From: Pseudovibrio exalbescens DSM 16456
GTDB taxonomy: Bacteria > Pseudomonadota > Alphaproteobacteria > Rhizobiales > Stappiaceae
NCBI RefSeq assembly: GCF_000422785.1
Contig: NZ_AUGS01000008.1
Coordinates: forward strand, 124,001 to 188,000
DNA length: 64,000 nucleotides
Direction of reading: 5' to 3'
Shown here: piece by piece, positions 40,998-49,346 of the stretch
Numbering within the stretch: the first letter of the stretch is position 1
Layout: each line of letters begins with the position of its first letter
Made by a program: the position numbers and the translations under genes
The notes under the pieces: model-generated
The model's database searches: none
What the model was told of the DNA's origin: nothing
What the model saw: only the letters and a program-made list of their open reading frames with translations

Positions 40998-42578
40998 CTA
41001 TCCATATATGACCTGAGGTAGCCAGGTCGCAATTTCCGGCACATACCACAGGATCACCAGCATCAGGATCTGGATGAACACAAATGGAATGATGCCCCAG
41101 TAGATATCCGAGGTCTTCACCGTCGGCGGCGCAACACCGCGCAGATAGAACAGCGCAAATCCAAACGGCGGTGTCAGGAATGAGGTCTGAAGATTTACCG
41201 CCATCATGACCCCCAACCACGCCGGACTCATGGACTCGCCATTAGGCATGGGCAACTGCAAAAGGACCGGTGCCACCAGAGGAACGACAACGAACACGAT
41301 CTCCAGAAAGTCCAGGAAGAACCCGAGCACAAACATCATCAACATCACGGCGATGATGGCCCCAAGCGCCCCGCCTGGCATGCCCGTAAGCAGTTCGTGC
41401 ACCAGCTCTTCACCGCCAAGATCGCGGAAGATCAAGGAGAAGAACGTTGCGCCGATCAGGATCACGAAAACCATGCAGGTGATCTGGGTTGTCGAATGCA
41501 TGACAGGTACAAGCACATTGTCCTTGAGCACCCTCACCAGCGAAACAACGATGCCATAGGCCAAAATGGCCGTCAGAATGCAGGCAACAACGATCCCGAT
41601 CATATCCGTCGTCGGTATTTCGTTGCGCAGCACACGCAAGTCCATGAACGACGTCAAGATCAACAGCGCGACCAGAGCCAGAACCGCAGCGTAGACCGGC
41701 AGCGGCTTTTCCTCATGAAGACGATAGCCAGCCAGCAGGATTGCACCCACTGCGCCCACGGCAGCCGCCTCTGTTGGTGTGGCAATGCCCAACAGAATCG
41801 ACCCGAGCACCGCAATGATCAAGGCAATCGGCGGCACAAGCGCATGCAAAACTTGAGACAATGACGGCGCATTGTCCTCATCCACTTCCATGGGCGGCGA
41901 CTTGTGCGGCTGCGTGAAAGCGGTAAACAGCTGATAGAGGATATACATGCCCACCAGCGTCAAACCTGGCAGCAACGCTCCGGCAAACAGGTCTCCCACG
42001 GAAAAGGGATCCGGGGACCAGTTGCCCATCTCCCGTTGCGCGGTCTGGTAAGCGTTGGAAAGCTGGTCCGCAAGAAACACCAGCACGATCGACGGTGGAA
42101 TGATTTGCCCCAGCGTACCAGATGCAGCGATGGAACCGCACGCCAACCGCGGGCTGTAACCGTTGCGCAGCATGGTTGGCAGCGATAGCAAGCCCATGGT
42201 CACGACCGTGGCGCCAACGATACCGGTTGAAGCTGCCAGCAACGCTCCCACGACTGAAACCGCAATTCCAAGCCCCCCTGGCATGCGTCCAAACAAACGC
42301 CCCATGGTTTCCAGCAGTTCCTCGGCCACCTTGGAGCGCTCCAACATCACGCCCATGAAGATGAACAGCGGAACCGCAATCAGCGTTTCGTTCGTCATTG
42401 TGCCGAAGATACGGCTCGGAATGGCTCCCAGCGTCATCGAGCCGCCAAACAGCGTCCCGAGCAGGGCAAAAACCAGCGCAACACCTGCCAGTGTGAAGGC
42501 AACCGGGAACCCGGCCATCAACAACACACAGGCCGTTGCGAACATGAAAATATCGAGAGTGTGCAGCAACCCGTCCAT
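40998..42578 (-). CDS. dctM: TRAP transporter large permease (DctM-like)
   Basis: A 526-residue membrane protein of the ion-transporter superfamily and the main channel of a TRAP transporter. Characteristic stretches are TLIAVPLFIFMGVMLERS near residue 65, GASGTIGQIIPPS-like ASGTLGQIIPPSIVLVFLAD near 150, LGIATPTEAAAVGAVGA near 265 and FLTPPFGFALFYLRGVAP near 480. It is about 90 residues longer than the common DctM. The extra length is in the middle (about residues 285-350), with additional helices. It follows dctQ by six bases. Confidence 0.92.
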   Translation of the reverse strand: MDGLLHTLDIFMFATACVLLMAGFPVAFTLAGVALVFALLGTLFGGSMTLGAIPSRIFGTMTNETLIAVPLFIFMGVMLERSKVAEELLETMGRLFGRMPGGLGIAVSVVGALLAASTGIVGATVVTMGLLSLPTMLRNGYSPRLACGSIAASGTLGQIIPPSIVLVFLADQLSNAYQTAQREMGNWSPDPFSVGDLFAGALLPGLTLVGMYILYQLFTAFTQPHKSPPMEVDEDNAPSLSQVLHALVPPIALIIAVLGSILLGIATPTEAAAVGAVGAILLAGYRLHEEKPLPVYAAVLALVALLILTSFMDLRVLRNEIPTTDMIGIVVACILTAILAYGIVVSLVRVLKDNVLVPVMHSTTQITCMVFVILIGATFFSLIFRDLGGEELVHELLTGMPGGALGAIIAVMLMMFVLGFFLDFLEIVFVVVPLVAPVLLQLPMPNGESMSPAWLGVMMAVNLQTSFLTPPFGFALFYLRGVAPPTVKTSDIYWGIIPFVFIQILMLVILWYVPEIATWLPQVIYG

Positions 42579-42584
42579 TATTGT

Positions 42585-43121
42585 TTATTCCACTCCCGCA
42601 GTCTGGAAACTTTTCAGCGCGGCCTTGTCACCGTTCAACGCCAGCAAGGACTTCATAATGATCGCGACAGCCTGAAGGGCCATCATCACGGCAAAGGCAA
42701 TGATTGCGCTTTTGAGCAAGTAGCGCCCCTGAATGCCCGAGGTTTCCTGAGACCCTTCCAAGATGGCCCAAGAGGCCGCCACATAGTCCCATGACACGTA
42801 GAGAATTGTAATGCACATGGGCAACAACAGAAAAATCGAACCGAGAAGGTCCACCATGGCCTTCTTGCGCGGGTGGGCGTCACGATAAAAAATGTCCACC
42901 CGTACATGACCATCCACGCTCAACGTGTAGGCTGCGGCCAACATGAACATGAACCCATGCATGTAGGTGATCGATTCCTGCATCCAGATTGATCCCAACC
43001 CGAATACGTAGCGCATCACGACAACAATAAACTGCACAAGGACGATACCCAGCGTCAGCCACGCACAGGTTCGCCCAATGCCACCATTGAGTGAATTGAT
43101 AAGCTTCATTAGGGCGCGCAT
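42585..43121 (-). CDS. dctQ: TRAP transporter small permease (DctQ-like)
   Basis: A 178-residue protein with four membrane helices (about residues 17-38, 50-70, 92-115 and 135-157), the usual DctQ layout. SITYMHGFMFMLAAAYTLSVDGHVRVDIFY near residues 45-75 carries the conserved HVRVD motif. It supports DctM and docks the binding protein. A hairpin separates it from dctP. Confidence 0.9.
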   Translation of the reverse strand: MRALMKLINSLNGGIGRTCAWLTLGIVLVQFIVVVMRYVFGLGSIWMQESITYMHGFMFMLAAAYTLSVDGHVRVDIFYRDAHPRKKAMVDLLGSIFLLLPMCITILYVSWDYVAASWAILEGSQETSGIQGRYLLKSAIIAFAVMMALQAVAIIMKSLLALNGDKAALKSFQTAGVE

Positions 43122-43217
43122 ATCCGCCTCTTGTTTTTCGATGCCCTGAAGTTTCGCCCGACCCGAACCCGAACGCCCCGGACAATCGATGATTTATGGT
43201 AGCTCCCCCGGAGGATA

Positions 43218-43247
43218 GGGCTCCCCACCGGTTCCGGCGGGAAGCCC
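43218..43247 (-). terminator. Intercistronic hairpin between dctP and dctQ
   Basis: GGGCTCCCCACC pairs with GGCGGGAAGCCC (two interior mismatches) around a 6-base loop, 27 bases after the dctP stop on the minus strand. Such hairpins often keep binding-protein message in excess over permease message. No T-run is present. Confidence 0.55.
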
Positions 43248-43273
43248 TTTCGAACGCTCGTTATGCGTGCATA

Positions 43274-44365
43274 TTAACCCAGAATGCGCTTGCGTGCATC
43301 CATGTAGGCGCCTTCGGAGGTGTTGATCCAACCACCAATTTCCTTGCGCGCCTTGATGTAGCTGTCATAAATCCGCTTGGACAGATCGTCCTCATTGGCC
43401 ACTTCCGCAACAACTTCTTCGGAAACCTTGCCAATGGCGTCAAACACTTCTGGCGAGAACTCCTTCAATTGAACGCCGTGCTTGTTCACCAATGTGTCCA
43501 GTGCAGCACCGTTGTTGTAGTTGAACTCGGAGAACATGTAGTTGTTTTCCGCCAGACAGGCATCGCGTACCAAAGCCTTGTCGGAGTCAGAGAAGCTGTT
43601 CCACACATCCATGTTGATGCCGCAAGACAGGCCTGCGCCCGGCTCGTGGAACCCTGGGTAGTAGTAGAACTTGGCGATCTTGTAGAAACCAAAGGCAAGA
43701 TCGTTCCACGGACCAACCCATTCGGTCGCGTCAATGGCACCGGACTGCAGAGCCGGGAAGATTTCACCACCAGGCAACGCTACGGCCGTTGCACCCAGTC
43801 GGCGAAGCACTTCGCCGCCAAGACCCGGCATGCGCATCTTCAGACCCTTCATGTCTTCAAGGCTGTTGATTTCCTTGTTGAACCAACCACCCATCTGAAG
43901 GCCGGTATTGCCCGCCATGAACGGCTTGACGTTGAACTGGGCTGCCAGTTCATCCCAAAGCGCCTGTCCTTCGCCAATGTTGATCCACGCATCAAGTTCG
44001 TTGGCGGTCAGGCCCATGGGAACGGCGGTGAAGAACGGGTAAGCCTTGTGCTTGCCCTGCCAGTAATAGTCCGCGCCATGGTACATGTCGGCTGTGCCGC
44101 TGGACACCGCATCAAAACTTTCGAATGCCGGAACCAGTTCGCCAGCGGCAAACAGTTTCACGGTCAAGCGGCCATCGGTGGCATTGGTAATGCGGTCAGC
44201 CACACGCTGCGCACCCGTACCAAGACCCGGGAAATTTTTCGGCCATGTGGTGACCATGGTCAGTTCGCGTTTGCCTTGCGCCAGCGCTGGCGCGGCCAGA
44301 CTAGCAGCACCAGCGGTTGCACCGGCTGCAAGGCCTGCGTTTTTCAAGAAACTACGGCGGTCCAT
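43274..44365 (-). CDS. dctP: TRAP transporter substrate-binding protein, TakP-like
   Basis: A 363-residue periplasmic protein with a Tat-type signal (DRRSFLKNAG, then a hydrophobic stretch ending APALAQ near residue 30). The motif GAIDATEWVGPWNDLAFGFY near 205-225 and the following YYYPGFHEPG match the TakP subgroup, which binds 2-oxo acids or lactate with a metal ion through Glu, Trp and Arg contacts. KMRMPGLGGEVLRRLGA supplies the conserved Arg that binds the carboxylate. Ligand is likely a small 2-oxo or hydroxy acid. A strong GGGAGGAG site precedes the ATG. First gene of dctPQM. Confidence 0.92.
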   Translation of the reverse strand: MDRRSFLKNAGLAAGATAGAASLAAPALAQGKRELTMVTTWPKNFPGLGTGAQRVADRITNATDGRLTVKLFAAGELVPAFESFDAVSSGTADMYHGADYYWQGKHKAYPFFTAVPMGLTANELDAWINIGEGQALWDELAAQFNVKPFMAGNTGLQMGGWFNKEINSLEDMKGLKMRMPGLGGEVLRRLGATAVALPGGEIFPALQSGAIDATEWVGPWNDLAFGFYKIAKFYYYPGFHEPGAGLSCGINMDVWNSFSDSDKALVRDACLAENNYMFSEFNYNNGAALDTLVNKHGVQLKEFSPEVFDAIGKVSEEVVAEVANEDDLSKRIYDSYIKARKEIGGWINTSEGAYMDARKRILG

Positions 44366-44911
44366 GAAACTCCTCCCAAGAGTTTAATCAAACAACAGTT
44401 CGATAAATCGACGTGTGCCCACCTCCCTCATCTATGTGGAAGGCACTATGTCATTTCCCTTATAAACCGCATGATGGACGTCTATACAAGAGAAACCGCG
44501 CACCATTCGCCGAATTAATGACGTCATGACGCAGCGCCGCAAACAAACGCGGTTCGCACATATGCCGCTTTAAAATTTTGATTTTACGTATCTTTTTCAA
44601 TTTCCCTCAAAGATTTCCGTAAGGGAATACATCGCAATTAAATTTTCGTAATGAATGCTATTTTGTTACTTTATTCCAAAATATTGTGAAACCGTCAGAA
44701 CAAACAAAAACACAAACAGCCCGTCAGGGTAACTTTATTCCTTATACCGCTAGGAAATAAATATAAAATATTTCAACAGCCTAGGTATTCTGGCCAGGAA
44801 CCGAACATGGGCACTTGCCCCGCAGAAAGCCCGCCTACTTCCCAATATGACGGAGGTGGATAATCGCGCTCGGCATGGAGGCACCTCACAGCGCGTTTAC
44901 TTCAAAATACA

Positions 44912-44927
44912 CTTCAAGTACTTGAAG
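44912..44927. promoter_or_regulatory. Perfect 16-bp palindrome, operator-like
   Basis: CTTCAAGTACTTGAAG is its own reverse complement. The half-site CTTCAAGT resembles those of MerR-family operators, but the centre is two bases shorter than in SoxR- or CueR-type sites. It is about 550 bases upstream of dctP, far from any start codon on the other side. Confidence 0.4.
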
Positions 44928-45023
44928 ATGAAAATACAACTACCGAAACACAATAATACTTAACCGGCATATCAGAAGTCACTAAAACATCACACAAACT
45001 CTTTGTGACGTCAGTTTAGGTAC

Positions 45024-45047
45024 AGGTGGGCATTAGTCAGCCCACCT
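45024..45047 (-). terminator. Terminator-like hairpin after the metal-transport fusion gene
   Basis: AGGTGGGC pairs perfectly with GCCCACCT around an 8-base loop, about 20 bases after the stop of the minus-strand gene. No T-run follows. Confidence 0.5.
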
Positions 45048-45067
45048 TACTATCGATTCTCGAAGCC

Positions 45068-47071
45068 CTAATACCAGCCCACACTGGCGAAGAATAACGC
45101 CCCACCAATCATACAAACGAAGAGTGAGCCAACAGCTGATACCGTGCGGTGCAATAACACTCCGCTTCGTGATGAGCGCCCCCAGATGCCATAGGCGGTG
45201 TCTCGGGCCAAAACAGCAAGACTGGCGATAGCCGCCACCGTGATACCCGTACCGATCCCCATGACAAGCGTTGAGGCGATGCCAGCCCAGATCATGCCTT
45301 GAGACAGAGCAAACGCCAAAACAATTAGCGCACCCGTGCATGGACGCAATCCAATGGCCAGAATGATGGACCAGGCACTCCACAAATCCAGCTTCACGTT
45401 TTTCAGTTGCGCGGGATCGGGCGCATGGGAGTGACCACAGCACCCATCATGATCATGGTGATGATGAGAGGAATGAGCATGGCCGTGATCGTGATCGTGA
45501 TCGTGAGAATGATGTGCCACGTTCGCCATGGCACCCACAGGCTCTGCAACGGCTGCTACGCCAGCGGTCTCCAGCACCGGTTTTGCCTTGCTGGACTTGT
45601 AGGCTTCATAGTCGAAGTCCTTTGTTTCAAACTGGCCGCAACCACAACTCGTTTCCGCCAGCGCTTCCCGCAGATCTGCTGGGATCAAGGGCCGCAAGAC
45701 CCGCGTCCACACCATCCACAAACCAAGCGCAAAGACCATGGCATACGATCCAACTTCAAACCAGCGTGTGGTCTCGGTGATGGCCATGCTGGTCAGGCTA
45801 AGAGCAACGCCCACGCCGCCCACTAGAACAATCGCCGTCATGGCTTGAGCCAATGACGACAGAAAAGACAGCACAACGCCCTTCTTCAATGTCTGCTCAT
45901 CAGCCACCACGTAAGTGGAGATGATCGCCTTGCCATGTCCGGGGCCAGCGGCATGAAACACGCCATAGAGAAAACTGATCACCATGAGCCACAAACCCGC
46001 TTCCGGTGAAGACCGGAACGAGCGTAGATAACGGGTAAGCTCCCGATAAAAATCGTTCTGCAAGGCCGCAATGGTCCCCATGGCTTGAGCCCACAGCCCG
46101 GTACCATGCTGTTGGGATTGCGTCTTGGAGTCCATTGCAGCTTGCGACGAAGACGCCCCATCCGTTGGCGTTTGAGCAGTTGCTACTGCGGTTGACTTGC
46201 CCAGCCCGTTCAGCGGAGTGGACTTGGCCTCAGGCGCGGCGGTCAGCGCGGCAATGGCGTCTTGGCCATCCATCAGCGCACTCCCTGTACCGCCGTTTTC
46301 CGCCACGAAGGCCTTGGCCTCATCACACGTGACTATCACCTGATTGATAAGGTTTTCCGTGATGCTGCGCAGCTCTATGGGGATCTGGCGTACGTCCGCC
46401 CCAATCGTCGCCAACTGAGCCGCCACCTGAGCATCCAGCTCAGGAGGGTGGATCAACTCAACTTCGCATTGCCCGGGAGGGTTCTTCAAGGTTACGGCCG
46501 TAGCAGGCGCCCATCTGAAATCAACATAATAGGTCGGGTCATACACATCCACGGTCAGCGGACGATCGGCTTTCAAAGGGTCTTTCAATGGAAGCGTGAA
46601 ATTGAGTTCTGCCATGGAAACGTTTTCCGGCACCTGAACATCACGCCCTGCTGCACGGTCTTCGGCAATCGCCTTCTTGTCTTCCTCCGAGACCATCCAA
46701 TAGTCATCGAAGGCGGTCGTCAGCATGCGCATCCACTCATCGCGCGGCGTCACGAAGTCCATTTCCACCCGTGTATCATCGCCAAAGGTGAAATATCCGA
46801 ACTCCTCCATGCCCTGCACATTGACACCGGCCAGATCTTTCAATTCGCTCTGGCTCAGGGTCCCGTCCCCATCGGCATCAAGGCCCTGCACGGCAAAGGC
46901 CGTATACATGTCATCAAACAGCCAGGTGTGGTTGATGTGCGTGAGGTACCCCTCATCGTTGAAAACCAGCTCGGCCTTGGCTTGAATAAAGACATGCGGG
47001 TGGGCCAACGCCACACCCGGCATGACTACACAGCACAGCAGCATCAGCGCCTTGATGAGCACCGGTCGCAT
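45068..47071 (-). CDS. DUF1007 - NicO (RcnA-like) metal transporter fusion
   Basis: A protein of about 667 residues joining two units. After a signal peptide (LMLLCCVVMPGVALAHPHVF) residues about 22-210 are a periplasmic DUF1007 domain, with HPHVFIQAKAELVF and an EF-hand-like DADGDGTLSQSE. A low-complexity linker follows. From about 355 the protein is a NicO/RcnA-type transporter with about six helices and the motif FHAAGPGHGKAIISTYVV. A cytoplasmic loop near 515-550 is extremely rich in His and Asp (HDHDHDHGHAHSSHHHHDHD) beside CCGHSH. Ni, Co or Zn transport is likely. Start ATG 47071 or GTG 47083. Confidence 0.88.
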   Translation of the reverse strand: MRPVLIKALMLLCCVVMPGVALAHPHVFIQAKAELVFNDEGYLTHINHTWLFDDMYTAFAVQGLDADGDGTLSQSELKDLAGVNVQGMEEFGYFTFGDDTRVEMDFVTPRDEWMRMLTTAFDDYWMVSEEDKKAIAEDRAAGRDVQVPENVSMAELNFTLPLKDPLKADRPLTVDVYDPTYYVDFRWAPATAVTLKNPPGQCEVELIHPPELDAQVAAQLATIGADVRQIPIELRSITENLINQVIVTCDEAKAFVAENGGTGSALMDGQDAIAALTAAPEAKSTPLNGLGKSTAVATAQTPTDGASSSQAAMDSKTQSQQHGTGLWAQAMGTIAALQNDFYRELTRYLRSFRSSPEAGLWLMVISFLYGVFHAAGPGHGKAIISTYVVADEQTLKKGVVLSFLSSLAQAMTAIVLVGGVGVALSLTSMAITETTRWFEVGSYAMVFALGLWMVWTRVLRPLIPADLREALAETSCGCGQFETKDFDYEAYKSSKAKPVLETAGVAAVAEPVGAMANVAHHSHDHDHDHGHAHSSHHHHDHDGCCGHSHAPDPAQLKNVKLDLWSAWSIILAIGLRPCTGALIVLAFALSQGMIWAGIASTLVMGIGTGITVAAIASLAVLARDTAYGIWGRSSRSGVLLHRTVSAVGSLFVCMIGGALFFASVGWY

Positions 47072-47106
47072 CACAGAAATCACAGTAAGTTCGCCCCACG
47101 AATTTG

Positions 47107-47120
47107 CGTTACAACATTAC
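47107..47120 (-). promoter_or_regulatory. Possible Zur-like site upstream of the metal transporter
   Basis: On the minus strand GTAATGTTGTAACGC lies some 35-50 bases before the transporter start. It resembles the GTTATAAC-type half sites of alphaproteobacterial Zur boxes, but the dyad is imperfect. This is a weak candidate based on resemblance and on the gene downstream. Confidence 0.25.
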
Positions 47121-47252
47121 TCTCCGAAAATCGCGGCAAGAACAAGACATTCCTGCGGTCAACGCAGCGGATATATATTTTCACGTACCTTGGTACTTGA
47201 GAAAATTTCCTTTGAAGTCGCTTTACTGGGGCGCAAATCAAACCGAATATTG

Positions 47253-47305
47253 CCCGAAAACGAGGCTATGATTTCATATATCGATCATAGTTCATTTTCG
47301 GGAGG
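47253..47305 (+). promoter_or_regulatory. Large inverted repeat abutting the leucine dehydrogenase ribosome site
   Basis: Two nested arms pair: CCCGAAAA (47253-47260) with TTTTCGGG (47295-47302), and CTATGAT (47266-47272) with ATCATAG (47284-47290), around an 11-base AT-rich loop. The outer arm ends inside the Shine-Dalgarno GGGAGG (47300-47305), six bases before the ATG. As RNA this could limit ribosome access. As DNA it could be an operator. Confidence 0.6.
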
Positions 47306-47310
47306 AAAAA

Positions 47311-48387
47311 ATGAACGCACCGTTGGCACAAGCCGTTGCGTTGGAAGACACGTCGACCGCCTTTGACCATCCCGAGTTTTCGGGGCACGAACAGGTGGTC
47401 TTTGCCCATGACCCGGCTTCTGGACTGCGCGCAATCATCGCCATTCACAACACACGTTTGGGCCCGGCCCTGGGTGGATGCCGCATGTGGGGGTATCGCA
47501 CCAGTCGGGAGGCGCTCACCGATGCCCTGCGTCTGTCCAAGGGCATGACCTACAAGAACGCGCTCGCCGGTTTGCCGCTCGGGGGCGGCAAATCCGTCAT
47601 CATCGCTGATCCCAAAACGGAAAAAACGCCGGAGCTGCTCAAGGCATTCGGCCGCCACGTCGAACGGCTCGCGGGTGGGTACATAACCGCCGAGGATGTC
47701 GGCATCACCGCTGCGGACATGGAACTGATCGCGTCCCAAACCGGTCATGCACGAGGCACGGAGGCAACCGGCCTCGGAGATCCCTCGCCGTACACTGCTC
47801 TCGGTGTCTTTACCGGCATTCAGGCTGCCGTGGCCCACAAATTCGGCACATCACACCTGACCGGCATCACTGTTTCAGTGCAAGGGCTCGGCAATGTGGG
47901 CTATGGCGTTTGCCGTTATCTTCATGCCCACGGTGCCAAACTGGTGGTTTCCGACATTCACGAGCCGAACGTGAAACGCGCCGTCGCCGAGTTCGGCGCC
48001 CAACCCATCGACCCGCACCAGGCCCATGCCGCCGATGTAGATGTGTATGCACCGTGCGCATTGGGAGCCACAATCAACGCGGCCACCATCCCCCAGATCA
48101 AGGCAAAGATCATCGCCGGCGCGGCCAACAACCAGCTCCAAACGCCCGAAGATGGCGTAAAGCTGATGCAGCGCGGCATTTTGTATGCACCCGACTATGC
48201 CTTGAATGCAGGCGGCGTCATTTCCGTTGCGCTGGCAACATCCAGCAAGGACGACGCCATGGTTCGTGAAAAAACGCTGGCCATCGGCGATACGCTCACC
48301 GCCATTTTCAAACGCGCAGACCTCGAAGGGCTGCCCACCAGCGTGGTGGCGGACAAGCTTGCCGAGGAGCGGCTCATGGCCGGTTAA
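47311..48387 (+). CDS. ldh: Leucine dehydrogenase (Glu/Leu/Phe/Val dehydrogenase family)
   Basis: A 358-residue NAD-dependent amino-acid dehydrogenase that deaminates leucine and other branched amino acids. The substrate half has the Gly-rich GPALGGCRMW and the catalytic block MTYKNALAGLPLGGGKS with K82 and K94. The NAD domain has VQGLGNVGYGVCRYL near residue 192, and AGAANNQL is the typical late motif. Leucine type is favoured over glutamate type by length and by AEDVGITAADMELI. A GGGAGG site, partly held in an inverted repeat, precedes the ATG. It converges with the LysR gene, sharing four bases. Confidence 0.88.
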   Translation: MNAPLAQAVALEDTSTAFDHPEFSGHEQVVFAHDPASGLRAIIAIHNTRLGPALGGCRMWGYRTSREALTDALRLSKGMTYKNALAGLPLGGGKSVIIADPKTEKTPELLKAFGRHVERLAGGYITAEDVGITAADMELIASQTGHARGTEATGLGDPSPYTALGVFTGIQAAVAHKFGTSHLTGITVSVQGLGNVGYGVCRYLHAHGAKLVVSDIHEPNVKRAVAEFGAQPIDPHQAHAADVDVYAPCALGATINAATIPQIKAKIIAGAANNQLQTPEDGVKLMQRGILYAPDYALNAGGVISVALATSSKDDAMVREKTLAIGDTLTAIFKRADLEGLPTSVVADKLAEERLMAG

Positions 48388-49325
48388 GGAACGATACGCT
48401 CCCCGACCACACCGGTGCGGGGAGCGTTAGCGCCCCGAGGGTACTTCTTGAACCACTTGACCAGATAATCCACGAAAGCCCGCACCTTGCCGCTCAAGTG
48501 CCGCCGGTGTGGGTACATGGCATAAATGCCAATATCGCCTTGGGTATAGTCACTCAGAACCGGCACCAGTGCACCACTCTCCAGCTCTTCCGAAACAAAC
48601 AGCTCCGGGGTGCGCAAAAAACCCAGCCCCGCCAACGCCGCTTGCCGACAGGTTACTGCACTGTTCACCTCAATCGCGCCCTTGACCGGCACGGACAAGC
48701 GCCCTTCCGGCCCTTCAAACCCCCAATTTGCCTTATTGCGGTAGTTTGTGTCGATAATGCACGGCAACCGTGCCAACTCCGACGGATGTGTCGGCGTACC
48801 ATACCGGTCCAGAATGTCCGCACGCGCACAAACCACGGTTTTGAAGTCGCGCACCTTGCGGGCAATCAAGCTGGAGTCCATCAACTCGGTCACGCGAATG
48901 GCAACATCAAACCCCTCATCCACGATATCGACAAAGCGATCATCCAGCTGCAGTTCCATGCGGACATCGGGATGATCACTCAAGAAGTCGATCATCGCTT
49001 GCGTAACCAGAAAGTCCCCCATGGAGCGAGGTGCCGAAACGCGCAGCAAGCCCCGCGCTTCCTGATGGTCTTGTTGCACCGACTCCTTGAGCTCGTCAAA
49101 CCGCTGCAACAACTCACCCGCTTCACGGTAATAGGCCTGTCCCACTTCAGTCAGCGAAATCTGCCGGGTCGTGCGGTTCAAAAGGCGCGCGCCTAGTTCA
49201 TCTTCCAATTCGCCCACATACTTGGAAACCAACGCCTTTGAGCGCCCCATATCCCGCGCAGCGGCCGAGAACCCGCCCTTTTCGACAACTTTCAAGAAGC
49301 ACCTGATGCGGGTCACTGTATCCAT
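48384..49325 (-). CDS. LysR-family transcriptional regulator
   Basis: A 313-residue regulator with an N-terminal winged helix (about residues 2-60: RIRCFLKVVEKGGFSAAARDMGRSKALVSKYVGELE) and a LysR substrate domain (about 85-290). The CrgA/AaeR-like subgroup is suggested by RLLNRTTRQISLTEVGQAYYREA and ARKVRDFKTVVCARADIL. The ATG at 49325 has a GGAGA site; a GTG 15 bases earlier is possible. The ggt gene lies directly upstream in the same direction, 21 bases away. Targets are unknown. Confidence 0.92.
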   Translation of the reverse strand: MDTVTRIRCFLKVVEKGGFSAAARDMGRSKALVSKYVGELEDELGARLLNRTTRQISLTEVGQAYYREAGELLQRFDELKESVQQDHQEARGLLRVSAPRSMGDFLVTQAMIDFLSDHPDVRMELQLDDRFVDIVDEGFDVAIRVTELMDSSLIARKVRDFKTVVCARADILDRYGTPTHPSELARLPCIIDTNYRNKANWGFEGPEGRLSVPVKGAIEVNSAVTCRQAALAGLGFLRTPELFVSEELESGALVPVLSDYTQGDIGIYAMYPHRRHLSGKVRAFVDYLVKWFKKYPRGANAPRTGVVGERIVP

Positions 49326-49346
49326 GTCTTGCGTCTCCACCCGGCT

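Larger units (their letters stand above)
44366..45067. other. AT-rich 0.7 kb gap upstream of dctP
   Basis: No gene is seen on either strand. The part 44540-44790 is clearly richer in A and T than its surroundings and contains many A- and T-runs. A perfect 16-bp palindrome lies at 44912-44927, a partial hairpin with CGCGCT/AGCGCG ends at 44865-44895, and a terminator-like hairpin at 45024-45047. It must carry the dctP promoter. Its length is unusual for this gene-dense window. Confidence 0.65.

Noticed and set aside
43196-44518. Open frame of 440 codons antisense to dctP
   Set aside because: It mirrors the TRAP binding-protein gene, which has a Tat signal, family motifs and a good ribosome site. 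The antisense frame has none of these.
45440-45520. Repetitive GATCATGATG-like DNA, at first sight a simple-sequence repeat
   Set aside because: It is explained by the His/Asp-rich coding stretch of the metal transporter.
46262-47200. Open frame of 312 codons antisense to the DUF1007 region
   Set aside because: It is a shadow frame. The minus-strand reading has a signal peptide and conserved DUF1007 motifs.
47311-48387. Reading the amino-acid dehydrogenase as glutamate dehydrogenase
   Set aside because: Length (358 residues) and sequence around the substrate pocket fit the leucine dehydrogenase branch better than GdhA, which is about 420-450 residues.
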